Below are positions 15,489 through 24,300 of a stretch of DNA of 64,000 nucleotides, in pieces (the stretch's first letter is position 1; the number at the start of each line of letters is the position of its first letter). Below the pieces are notes generated by a model. It worked only from the letters and a program-made list of their open reading frames with translations, did no database searches and was not told the DNA's origin. The translations under genes and the position numbers were made by a program. Source of the DNA: Brevibacillus brevis NBRC 100599 (GTDB lineage: Bacteria > Bacillota > Bacilli > Brevibacillales > Brevibacillaceae); contig NC_012491.1 of the NCBI RefSeq assembly GCF_000010165.1, forward strand, positions 5,704,001-5,768,000. The letters are read 5' to 3'.

Positions 15489-18400
15489 TTACGCTTCTAC
15501 GAAAGTTACAGTTGCTTCGTCAGAATCTTTACCGTTTTTGTTAGTAACTTTGATTTTGCTGGAAGTTACTTTATCTTCAGTGTTGTAACCGATTGTGATT
15601 ACACCATCTTTGAAGTTCAACAGGGAAGGTTCAACTTTTTTACCGTTGAAGTAGAACTCGATAGCATCTACATCTTCAGCTTTAACCTTGCTATTCAACT
15701 CAACAGTTGCACGGTACAGTTTAACAGGACCAGCAGATGTGAATTTACCTTCTACTTTAGATGGAAGAGCATCCCATTTAGTATCTGGATCTGGTTTTTC
15801 AGAAGGCTCTTGCTTCAAGAATGCTTCTGCGTCATCTTCCAGTTTGTCTTTACGAACTGTCTTCGCGTCAGAAACGATCAGAACATAGTCGTATTTAGTA
15901 CCGGAGATGTCACCGCTGTCGATCATTACAACGTAGTCGCCTTCGTTAACGCCATCTGCTTCACCGAAGTCGTCGTACAGATCGAAGTAAACTGTAGCAG
16001 ATTTGATGCTAGCTTTCTTCTTGTTGTCGTCAGCATCTTTGTAAGTGATGGTGTCTTTGCTTACATCAGAAACCAAACCAACGACCATTTTGTCGATGTT
16101 TGCATCTTTCATGCCTTTTTCGTCAGTTACTTCTGCGAGCATGCCTTTAGCATTTTTGTTAACTACTTCAACTACATCGTCAACAACAACTTCGTCGTTG
16201 GAATCCACTGTGAATGCGATGAAGTCGTTACGACGGATGTCCTCATCCTTCAGATCGTCTTGATCGCCATCCAGTTTGTATTCTTTCTCAACAACTTTGT
16301 CGCCATCTTTTTCCCATACTCTGATGGTGTCTTTACCGCCTTTGCGACCAAAGTCGATCACTTGACCGTAGTGAGCATCACCAGTCAAACCATCACCTTC
16401 AACAACGAAGATTGCTTCTACTTCGTCTTTATCGTTTACAGTGTAGATTACAGACAGGTCGTTTTCGTCAGCAACGTCTTTGAACTTCGCAGTTTTAGCG
16501 TTTTTCAGTTCTTTACGTTTGCTGCTCTCTTCCAATTTACCAGTCATGTTGAAGACAGCTGTTTTGTCAGTAACTTCGTAGTCGCCAACCATGTCGTCGT
16601 CTTCATCAGCGAGGTCATCCCAAGCTTTACCAGATTCTTGTTCAACTTTTACAGGTTTCAGGAATTCAACTTTACCTGGTTTGCCATCTGCATCAAGAGT
16701 TACTTCTAAGAGCAGAGTGTCCTTGTCTTTGCTAGGTACCAGGATGTCTTCCAGATCATCTTGATTCTTGTTGTCTCTGGAGAAGTTTTTACCATCGAAG
16801 TCATAGATATTTTTAGCTTCGAGGGAAACAGTAATTTCCTTACCTTTTTGAGTCAACACACGGAAATCCCAAGTGTCTTTGCTTGTGTTGAAAGTAGCTG
16901 AACGAGTAACGATTGCTTTTTGTTTGCGATCGTCGATAGCATCCTTAGTTTCGATGTGACGAACACGACCAGAAGCATCCAGGTACAGTTTTACTGTTTC
17001 GTCGTCCAAGCTGTCAACCAGATCCCAGTGGTCTTTGTCGATGTCTTGAACATCTTTGTTACCGTCATCGGAGAAAGTAGCACCTTCGTAAACGCGGTAT
17101 GTTTTGTCGCCGATAGTCAGGCGGTAGTCGTTGTTGTTACGGCTAACAACTTTGTCTACTTTACCTTCTACTACTGTGTCAGTAGCGAATACCAGCAATT
17201 TGTCTTCGTCGCCATCAGCGTAGTATACGCTGTAAACCATGCCTTCTTTCAGATCGCTGAATTTAGCTGGTTTACCGTTGAGGAATACCAAGAAGTCTTT
17301 ACCTTCTTCTTTGCCATCCAGATCGTTGAACTTGTCGTTATCACGGTTCGTGATTTTCTTCTTATCAGTATCGATTTTGGAGATAACTTCGGAACCGTAT
17401 TTAACGCCTTCGTCTTCTTTGTTCATGGATTGGTCGTCAATAACGTGGATGTAAGCAATCTCGTTATTGTTGTCCAGAACAACTTTTGCACCGAAAGTGA
17501 ATCCGCCATCAGCGTTGTCCTTGATGATTTCTTTCAAACCATCAACTGGATCGTTGAAGCGAGTGAAGTTGTAAGTTACTTTAGTGTTTTTGTTGAAGCG
17601 GTAGCTTTTTTCGCTAGCATCCAACTCCAATTTCAGATCAGCCAGATCAGAGTTGCTCAGATCTTTTGGATCTTCGAAAGTTTTACCTTTCAGAGTGAAC
17701 TCGCCAACGCGGTCCATGATAACTTCTTGGTCTGTGGAACCTTCCATCCAAACGATTACGTCTTCTTTGTCGTCTTTGATCCACACTTGTACGTGTTGAC
17801 CATCGAAATCGTTAGCGTTGATACCGTCAGCTACTTTGTAAGTAGTGTTGCCGATACCAGCGTCTTTACCATTCAAAGTAACTTCGTTAGCTTTGATTTT
17901 GCCCAGACCGATAGCTGGTACGTTAGTTACCAATGGCAGGTCTTCGCTGTCGTTGCCAGCTTCTTGAGCCCATTCCATGTCACGAACAGTAACTTTCAGG
18001 TATTTAGTCAGGAGAGTTTCTTTCGTGATTTCATGACGGATGTCAGTACCGAATTCAACTTGCTCCATCAGGTCTACGCGAAGAGCGTTGTCGAGCATTT
18101 TGAAGATATCGCCACGAGTTGCTGCATTGTTAGGAGTAGTGATGCTTCTAGCAATGTTCAGCTCGGAAGCTTTGGAGATCATGCTGTTAGGCCATACACC
18201 CTTAACGGATGGCTCATAACCCAGTGCACGAACGATCATAGTTACAGCTTCAGCATAAGTAACTTGGTTTTGTGGTTTGAAAGATTTGTCCGGGAAACCT
18301 TTTACGATTTCTTCGCCGGAAGCTACGTTTACGAAACCAGCAAACCAATCAGTAGATTTCACATCTGTGTAAGTATTGCTGAATTGTGCCAATTTCGCAC

Positions 18401-18650
18401 CTTGCTCCAGTCCGCGAGCGCGAACAACCAGAGTAGCGAACTCTGCACGAGTGATAGTTTTGTCTACACCGTATTCGCCGTTGCCATAACCTGCTACCAG
18501 GCCAAGAGCTTCCAGACGTTTTACGGTTTTTTCCATATCAGCGTCCATTTTTGGAGCTGTAGTAGTTGCTGCTTCTTCTGCTGCGAAAGCCATTGGAGCA
18601 ACAGTAAGTGCGAGTGCACTAGCCAATACACTGTTAACGACCTTTTTCAT
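15489..18650 (-). CDS. mwp: Middle wall protein (MWP), inner S-layer subunit
   Basis: 1053 residues from the ATG at 18650, matching the B. brevis MWP precursor. The signal peptide is about 1-23 (LTVAPMAFA). Three SLH domains (about 35-195, with TRAEFATLVVRA and TYAEAVTMIVRA) bind the secondary wall polymer. A long Asp/Lys-rich body follows, with a last Ig-like domain at about 960-1053. It forms the inner S-layer on which OWP sits. An in-frame TTG at 18743 behind a near-perfect ribosome site would add 31 residues before the signal peptide. Expression should be very high: several promoters stack upstream and the ribosome sites are strong. Codon use is highly biased, with a preference typical of abundant proteins. 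Confidence 0.96.
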   Translation of the reverse strand: MKKVVNSVLASALALTVAPMAFAAEEAATTTAPKMDADMEKTVKRLEALGLVAGYGNGEYGVDKTITRAEFATLVVRARGLEQGAKLAQFSNTYTDVKSTDWFAGFVNVASGEEIVKGFPDKSFKPQNQVTYAEAVTMIVRALGYEPSVKGVWPNSMISKASELNIARSITTPNNAATRGDIFKMLDNALRVDLMEQVEFGTDIRHEITKETLLTKYLKVTVRDMEWAQEAGNDSEDLPLVTNVPAIGLGKIKANEVTLNGKDAGIGNTTYKVADGINANDFDGQHVQVWIKDDKEDVIVWMEGSTDQEVIMDRVGEFTLKGKTFEDPKDLSNSDLADLKLELDASEKSYRFNKNTKVTYNFTRFNDPVDGLKEIIKDNADGGFTFGAKVVLDNNNEIAYIHVIDDQSMNKEDEGVKYGSEVISKIDTDKKKITNRDNDKFNDLDGKEEGKDFLVFLNGKPAKFSDLKEGMVYSVYYADGDEDKLLVFATDTVVEGKVDKVVSRNNNDYRLTIGDKTYRVYEGATFSDDGNKDVQDIDKDHWDLVDSLDDETVKLYLDASGRVRHIETKDAIDDRKQKAIVTRSATFNTSKDTWDFRVLTQKGKEITVSLEAKNIYDFDGKNFSRDNKNQDDLEDILVPSKDKDTLLLEVTLDADGKPGKVEFLKPVKVEQESGKAWDDLADEDDDMVGDYEVTDKTAVFNMTGKLEESSKRKELKNAKTAKFKDVADENDLSVIYTVNDKDEVEAIFVVEGDGLTGDAHYGQVIDFGRKGGKDTIRVWEKDGDKVVEKEYKLDGDQDDLKDEDIRRNDFIAFTVDSNDEVVVDDVVEVVNKNAKGMLAEVTDEKGMKDANIDKMVVGLVSDVSKDTITYKDADDNKKKASIKSATVYFDLYDDFGEADGVNEGDYVVMIDSGDISGTKYDYVLIVSDAKTVRKDKLEDDAEAFLKQEPSEKPDPDTKWDALPSKVEGKFTSAGPVKLYRATVELNSKVKAEDVDAIEFYFNGKKVEPSLLNFKDGVITIGYNTEDKVTSSKIKVTNKNGKDSDEATVTFVEA

Positions 18651-18761
18651 AACCTTGTGTTCTCCTCCTCTAGTATAAACAAATTGTTCTTGGGGAATAT
18701 TTGTTGTTAATCTATCTTTCTTTTTAAAGCCCGAATCCTGCAAGCGCGTGTCACCTCCTTT
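18651..18761 (-). promoter_or_regulatory. Dual translation start region of mwp
   Basis: A ribosome site AAAGGAGGTGA (18761-18751) lies 7 bases before TTG 18743. A second, AGAGGAGGAGAAC, precedes ATG 18650. The two starts are in frame, 31 codons apart (93 bases). Two initiation sites are established for the B. brevis cell wall protein operon. The upstream one may load ribosomes for the downstream one. Confidence 0.85.
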
Positions 18762-18797
18762 CGCAGGAAAGCCTCGCTTTTTGTGTTAAAAATCTCT

Positions 18798-18825
18798 AGT
18801 ATATTCAGTATTGTGTAAAATGCAA
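18798..18825 (-). promoter_or_regulatory. cwp promoter, proximal
   Basis: On the minus strand TTGCAT (18825-18820), a 16-bp spacer, then TATACT (18803-18798), about 55 bases before the upstream translation start. Confidence 0.65.
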
Positions 18826-18833
18826 CAATCACT

Positions 18834-18862
18834 AGTGTAACACAACTGCTAGAATTCGTGAA
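18834..18862 (-). promoter_or_regulatory. cwp promoter, middle
   Basis: On the minus strand TTCACG (18862-18857), a 17-bp spacer, then TACACT (18839-18834). Confidence 0.45.
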
Positions 18863-19017
18863 TCTTTTTTACACAATTCCCCGTTTTTCGTGTGACATCC
18901 TATTAAACGCCTGAGCGAATCAAAAGTTGCGGCGCCTTCGAAAAAAATTTAAAGTTTTTTTCGTGGTTCGTTATTCACCTGTCCATTATGTACGAAGTGA
19001 CATCCGCCACAATCCGT

Positions 19018-19046
19018 ATTATAGGGGACATATGGCGGGCTGTCAC
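19018..19046 (-). promoter_or_regulatory. cwp promoter, distal
   Basis: On the minus strand GTGACA (19046-19041), an exact 17-bp spacer, then consensus TATAAT (19023-19018). It is the best sigma-A match in the region and gives a leader of about 270 bases. Confidence 0.7.
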
Positions 19047-19100
19047 GACTGAACCTTTTTCCAATTTGGTTCAAAACCTCATAATCTTGCTTGAATTAGG

Positions 19101-20309
19101 TTAATTTCCTAATGCATTTTCAAAGTTTACAACAGCCAAGTTGTAAGACAGGATAGCTTTTTGGTACGCATTCTCACGAGTAGACAATGTTTCTTCCGAT
19201 TGAATGACCTCTAAAGTCGTCGCAAGTCCATTTTCATAACGCAAATTTTTCAAGCGATAGCTCTCAGCTGCGGAATCTTTTGCTGCTTTTTGGAAGTCAA
19301 TCGCCTCGCGAGCTGCGTTTAGGTTGAGGTATGCCTGTGCAACGTCCTTCGAAACGGTACGTTTTGCCTCATCAATGGCAATCTTCGATTTCTCAACGTT
19401 GTTGCGAGCTTCTTGACCAGAAAGAGTTGAAGCCGCCGTATACTCGGCGATCAGCTTCACATTCAATTCTGCCAGCTTGAGCTCTTCTTCTGCTTTCGTA
19501 ATCTCCAAGCGTTTAGAGAGGGCCTCCTTCTCGGCATCTTTCATGGTGATCGAGATTGGAGCCATTTTTTTATTGGCAGAGACGATTTTCCATTCTTTTT
19601 GAAGATCAACGCCGAGGAAATCATTCAGATTCATCACGGCAATTTCCAGGTTATTTTCCGCGTTCGTCAACTCAGCTTTTGCACCAGCTACGCCCATTTC
19701 CGCTTCAAGGACGTCTGTTTTCGCGTTCGTCCCAACATCAAATGCAGCCTTGGCTACTTTCAGTTGTGCTTCAGCACGGTCTAAGCTTTGTTTTTTTAGG
19801 TTCACGTCATCTTGAGCAAAAATCAGTTTGTAATAGACATCTTGTGCGCCTAACTTGATCTTTCCTTCTGTAGACTTAACAGCGAGGGCATTCAGCTTCT
19901 TGGTCATTTCACTTTGGGCGCTTCTCACATACTTTGCTTGCGCAGCATCTAAGGAATCCAGCATATCTGCTGTCATTTGTGCCGTGCTTCTATAGATGAT
20001 CGAGTCGTTAATATCTGCATTTTTCGCATCCAAACGAGCATTTTGTAATGTGACGTTGCTTTTCAAGGCTTGTTCAATCGCTTTTTCCAACGTCAACTCA
20101 TCTGTTGCGGCAGTATCAGTCGTTGTCGTATTCGCTTTGCCTGCCTCAGCTGCTACTTTATCGGTAGACGCTTGTACAGTCGTAGGTGCCTTTGCTTGAT
20201 CGGAGCCTGTATTCGCAGATGCTGTCAAAGTTCCTGCGCCAAGGGCTGTTGTTAATAATGCCGCCAAACTGATAGACATCCATTTCTTTTTCGAATATGG
20301 AAAATTCAC
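19101..20309 (-). CDS. Exported TolC/OEP-family coiled-coil protein
   Basis: 402 residues, GTG start at 20309 after AAGGAGTGG. The signal peptide is about 1-32, ending LTASA, followed by a Thr/Ala-rich linker (33-70). Two outer-membrane-efflux repeats follow, starting LTLEKAIEQALKSNVTLQNA and about residue 245. The long helices carry GTNAKTDVLEAEMGVAGAKA and ENGLATTLEVIQSEETLSTR, both hallmark TolC motifs. The places where TolC has its membrane beta-strands (about 105-120 and 285-300) hold only short helical-looking links, so a beta barrel is unlikely. That fits a single-membrane cell. It lies directly upstream of the S-layer promoters on the same strand. A role as a wall-spanning conduit or periplasm-like scaffold is inference only. 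Confidence 0.8.
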   Translation of the reverse strand: MNFPYSKKKWMSISLAALLTTALGAGTLTASANTGSDQAKAPTTVQASTDKVAAEAGKANTTTTDTAATDELTLEKAIEQALKSNVTLQNARLDAKNADINDSIIYRSTAQMTADMLDSLDAAQAKYVRSAQSEMTKKLNALAVKSTEGKIKLGAQDVYYKLIFAQDDVNLKKQSLDRAEAQLKVAKAAFDVGTNAKTDVLEAEMGVAGAKAELTNAENNLEIAVMNLNDFLGVDLQKEWKIVSANKKMAPISITMKDAEKEALSKRLEITKAEEELKLAELNVKLIAEYTAASTLSGQEARNNVEKSKIAIDEAKRTVSKDVAQAYLNLNAAREAIDFQKAAKDSAAESYRLKNLRYENGLATTLEVIQSEETLSTRENAYQKAILSYNLAVVNFENALGN

Positions 20310-20350
20310 TGACTTCCACTCCTTTATTTTATATTGAGCATAAAATTATT

Positions 20351-20371
20351 AACCACATTAAATATGTGGTT
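20351..20371. promoter_or_regulatory. Palindrome upstream of the TolC-like gene
   Basis: A perfect 8-bp inverted repeat AACCACAT-(5)-ATGTGGTT, 42 bases before the GTG start of the TolC-like gene, in the divergent gap to yvyE. It has operator-like geometry. As RNA it would be a short hairpin in the leader. Confidence 0.45.
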
Positions 20372-20581
20372 TGTCCCAAGATCACTATATCACAGAGTTA
20401 TCCTTCTCACACGCAAAATTATGCCATACCAGCATTTTCATAAGGGAATCATAAGGAACTCCTCCCTTTCCTTTTTTATTCCACAAGCACCACATAGAGT
20501 ACTACGATTATGTATCAAAAACATTTCAATGTTCGCCAACATTTCTTTGGCATGCTATCCTTTTCTTGAGGTGATTGTACG

Positions 20582-21241
20582 ATGCTTACCCAATACAAAA
20601 CCATCGCTGGTTACGGTGAGGATTATATCGTCATTGAGCGCTCCCGTTTTATCGGATATGCCCAGCGAGTTACCACTGAGGAAGAAGCGACAGCATTTAT
20701 CGCGATGATCAAAAAGAAGCACTGGGACGCTACTCATAACTGTTCTGCTTTTGTCATTGGCGAAAACGATCAGATTCAGCGCTCAAGCGATGATGGAGAG
20801 CCTAGCGGTACGGCGGGCAAGCCGATCCTGGAATGCATCAAGAAAAACGGCGTGAAGGATACGGTCGTAGTCGTCACTCGCTATTTCGGCGGAATCAAGC
20901 TTGGGGCCGGTGGGCTTGTTCGGGCTTATACAGCTGGAACGGTCACAGCATTGAAGGCTGCAAAGATCGTGGTGCACACGCTGCATCAGATGATCTCTGT
21001 CAGCGTGGACTATACGTGGTGGGGCAAGGTGGAGAACGAACTGCGTCTGGGCGAACATCGCGTGAGCGGTACGGATTTTACAGACAAGGTTACGGCGCAT
21101 GTGTTGATCCCTGAGGGGGAACAGGATGAGTTTGTCGCAAGGATGGTTGATTTGACGAACGGACAAGCTCAGATCGTGCTGGGGGAAAAGGAATATGTGG
21201 AGGTTCCTGTAGACGCGGTTGGCGATGTTGAAGAAGAGTAG
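20582..21241 (+). CDS. yvyE: YigZ/IMPACT family protein
   Basis: 219 residues with the UPF0029/IMPACT domain. Signature SSDDGEPSGTAGKPI is at about 66-80, then TRYFGGIKLGAGGLVRAY at about 98-115. The C-terminal half (about 135-205) is a ferredoxin-like domain. Bacterial members are linked to nucleotide or translation-factor binding, but the exact function is unsettled. ATG follows a GAGGTGATT ribosome site. It is one of the few plus-strand genes. In Bacillus subtilis yvyE also lies near tagO, so this neighbourhood is conserved. It ends at a bidirectional terminator. Confidence 0.92.
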   Translation: MLTQYKTIAGYGEDYIVIERSRFIGYAQRVTTEEEATAFIAMIKKKHWDATHNCSAFVIGENDQIQRSSDDGEPSGTAGKPILECIKKNGVKDTVVVVTRYFGGIKLGAGGLVRAYTAGTVTALKAAKIVVHTLHQMISVSVDYTWWGKVENELRLGEHRVSGTDFTDKVTAHVLIPEGEQDEFVARMVDLTNGQAQIVLGEKEYVEVPVDAVGDVEEE

Positions 21242-21252
21242 TTTCTCCATGA

Positions 21253-21290
21253 AAAAAGCTGAAGAGGCGATGACCTCTTCAGCTTTTCTT
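21253..21290. terminator. Bidirectional terminator between yvyE and the large SLH gene
   Basis: AAAAGCTGAAGAGG, loop CGATGA, CCTCTTCAGCTTTT: a 12-14 bp perfect stem with T-runs on both strands. It serves the two convergent genes. Confidence 0.92.
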
Positions 21291-21317
21291 CTATTATATA
21301 GGGCGAAATATCTCGGC

Positions 21318-24300
21318 TTACTGCTTAGGCAGTTTTTTGAGTTGGACCATGACACGAATAGTGATGACAGCCATCTCAGCACGAGTCAGGTTGTTTGTTG
21401 GTTTGAAGCTGTAGGTTGACTTTTTCTCACCTGGATTATCTATTTCGCCGTTCATCAGTTTCGCCTTGCTGACAGCAAGTACGGATGGAGCTGCATAGTA
21501 GCTAACGTCTTTGGCATCTGTGAACATTTTGTTCAAAGCCAGTTTAGAAGCATCGAGTGTGCCCAATTTGAGATTAAGCGCACGTGAGATCATGATCGCA
21601 GCTTCTTCGCGAGTAAGATTTTCATCTGGACGGAAGTACCCTGGTTGTTTTCCACGAATAATCCCAGCGCGAGCAGCCGTCTCAATGTATTTGTACTCAT
21701 AATCCCACGAATCGCGATTCGGACGCACATCGGTAAAGGTCGGTTCTAACGGATCACGCTCGTTGCTATCCCGATATGGTCCAGCGTTAATTGGCAGATC
21801 CATCGCTTTGACCAGCATCGTTGCAAACTCGCCGCGAGTCATGTCACGGTTAGCCCCAAAGCTGCTTCCACTGTATGCTGGCATGATTCCTTTAGCGTAC
21901 AGCGTTTCAATTGCATCACGGGCGAAATCATGTCGAATGACATCATCGTAAGTTTCTCTCGTCTTCATGACCATGTAATAACCAAAACCAGCAAACGGCA
22001 CCGTAACAGTCTTTTTGCTTGTACTCACTACGCCACCAATATTTCTCCATTCATCCCCATTGTGGTAGAAAACGGTCAGGATGTTATTCGCTGCGTTTAC
22101 AATGGATGGATCGTATTTGATGGTAATTGTACCGCGAAGGCTAGGAACCAGATTGTCTTGCCAACGACTCTTGAAGTCTTCCGCATCGCCTTCATCGAAG
22201 TATGGATCACGACCACCCGGAGCTTCTGTATCACCTGCATCCACATAGTACAGGGGACTTGCATAGTTGAAGTTAGCTTCCAGAACCAGTCGTTCTTCCA
22301 GATTATCCTCGTCGATGGATATTTGTCCTGTTGTCCGGTCTGCCATACCGAAGTATAGAGGTACATCAACAAAAATATCTCCGTTTGGATTCTTCACTTC
22401 TTGACCAGCACGGCTATCATCTGGCGACAGCAATACGGTACCTTTCGGGAACTTCAGGTCAAATTGCTTATCAAACACACTAAAAGCAGTTTTCTTTCCT
22501 AATACATCGCGATATTCTGCACCATTTACAGTTGAACTTGCATTGTAGATTTTGATTTCGTCTTTATAGGTGCTATCGCCAACCACGACCGAGAATTTAA
22601 TTGCGTTTAGACCTTTTTTAAGTGGAACAGTAGATGTAAACACGTAATAAGTCTCTGGTATGGTCTTGCCCTGCTTATCATCGTAATAGAAGTCAGGATT
22701 GCTTGTATTGGTCACTTTTGCTTCTGTTTTTCCGAACAATACTTTGTCTGCATTTTCCGCAAACACTTTCACAACTGCACTGTTACTATTTACAATCACG
22801 TATGGATCGTTTTCTTTTGCTTTTACTGGGGATAGTACTTCCCAGCTGGAATATTTCTGATCGATGTTGATGTCATAGCGAATGACAGTACCATTGTCAT
22901 CTTCAGCTACGATGGTGTAGACCGTTGTTCCACCCTTTTTCAAAGTCAGAGGGAAAAGGGCTAGTTTCTGTTCCTGTGCCTTGGCATCAGTCACGGCGTC
23001 TTGTACTTCTTCAACAAGATCACCATATTTCTTCGTGCTCATCTTCCCTTCAAATCGGGAACGGGACTGTGAATCAATGTTTGTCTCGTCAAACAAGTCT
23101 TCCAAATCATTATTCAACGATGCTTCCAGGCGCGCTTTTACGTATTCCTGGTTTGTCGTATCTTGGTCCCAATCTCCACTCTTGTAACGGAAATCATTGA
23201 TCCGTTTTCCGTTCTTTTCGATGTAAACATGTGTTGCATCATTTACTGTAAAGCTCAAGTTGGTCAAGAAGTTGGCACCTGTCTTATAAGATGCATCTCC
23301 AGCTTTCTTGGTCAACTCTTCAGTATTACCATTGGAAATGATCTCCAACTTCACATTCTCTACAGATGGCGTCTTGGATGAGTTGTAGGAAACGTTATAG
23401 GTGAATACTGTTTTTGGATCGTCTTTCAAGGTGATTTTCAGGACGTTGTTACCTTTTTTGTAACCGAGCTGATCTTTCTTAATTAGGAATGTACCTTTGT
23501 TTGTACTAATTTCGGAAACTTCGATGGGCGAGCCGTTCAAGGTTGCCTCAATGTTATTATCCTTCAAAACATAGTTGTACACTTTCCCGTCGAGATTTCG
23601 GATGTCATTCTCACTCTTTACTTGATATCCGTCTTCAAAACTGCGTACCTGTCCAGTTGCATCTACATAAGTGATTTGAGCAAATGGAGTAATGCGAATA
23701 TCCAGCGTATAAGCAACAGATAGCGAATTTGGATTTTCTACATAGTCAATGACCAGTTTCCCTTGACCCTGTGGCAGCTTTTTCAGGGTAAGTGTAAATT
23801 CATCTTTCGCTGGCGATGTTGCTGGCGTAATTACATAGTCGTCAGGAGTCAATGCTTGCCCGTTATACGTAATTTTTGCATTAGTAGGAGTTGTAATATT
23901 CTTCGTAACTGCCTTCAATTCCAACGGTGAAGCAACAATAATATTCGTAGCCGTCGGGGACAATACTTGTCCGTTTGCCAAATTAATTACTTGTGAAATG
24001 GTTGGCTTCGAGTCGTCCAAGTATTTGAATTCGTACTCGTAGTTCGCAACATTAATAAAGCCGGATGGAGACGATACGGTATTATCTGAAGCCTTTGACA
24101 GATATTGATAGCTCAAAGATAACTTATACGTTTTACCGTCCTGGAATCTTCCAGCAGGTACCTTCGCCATATCTACCGCATATTCCGTAAATCCGCTTTG
24201 CGGGTTGCCTATCTCCTTGAAGCCTACCCCCTGAGCAGACGTGTACTCATATTTATTACTGCCATCAGAAATCGTGATCTTGAATTCTTGGAACTTCTGC

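Larger units (their letters stand above)
18744..19100 (-). promoter_or_regulatory. Cell wall protein operon promoter region
   Basis: 357 bases between the upstream TolC-like gene and mwp. It holds three promoter-like elements (18798-18825, 18834-18862, 19018-19046) and long A/T tracts around 18940-18962 that could bend DNA. No convincing terminator ends the upstream gene, so read-through into mwp is possible. The region matches the known multi-promoter cwp control region of B. brevis. Confidence 0.85.

Noticed and set aside
16920-18710. 596-codon open frame antisense to mwp
   Set aside because: Artefact of codon bias in mwp; Phe/Val/Ser-rich, no ribosome site, no recognisable domain.
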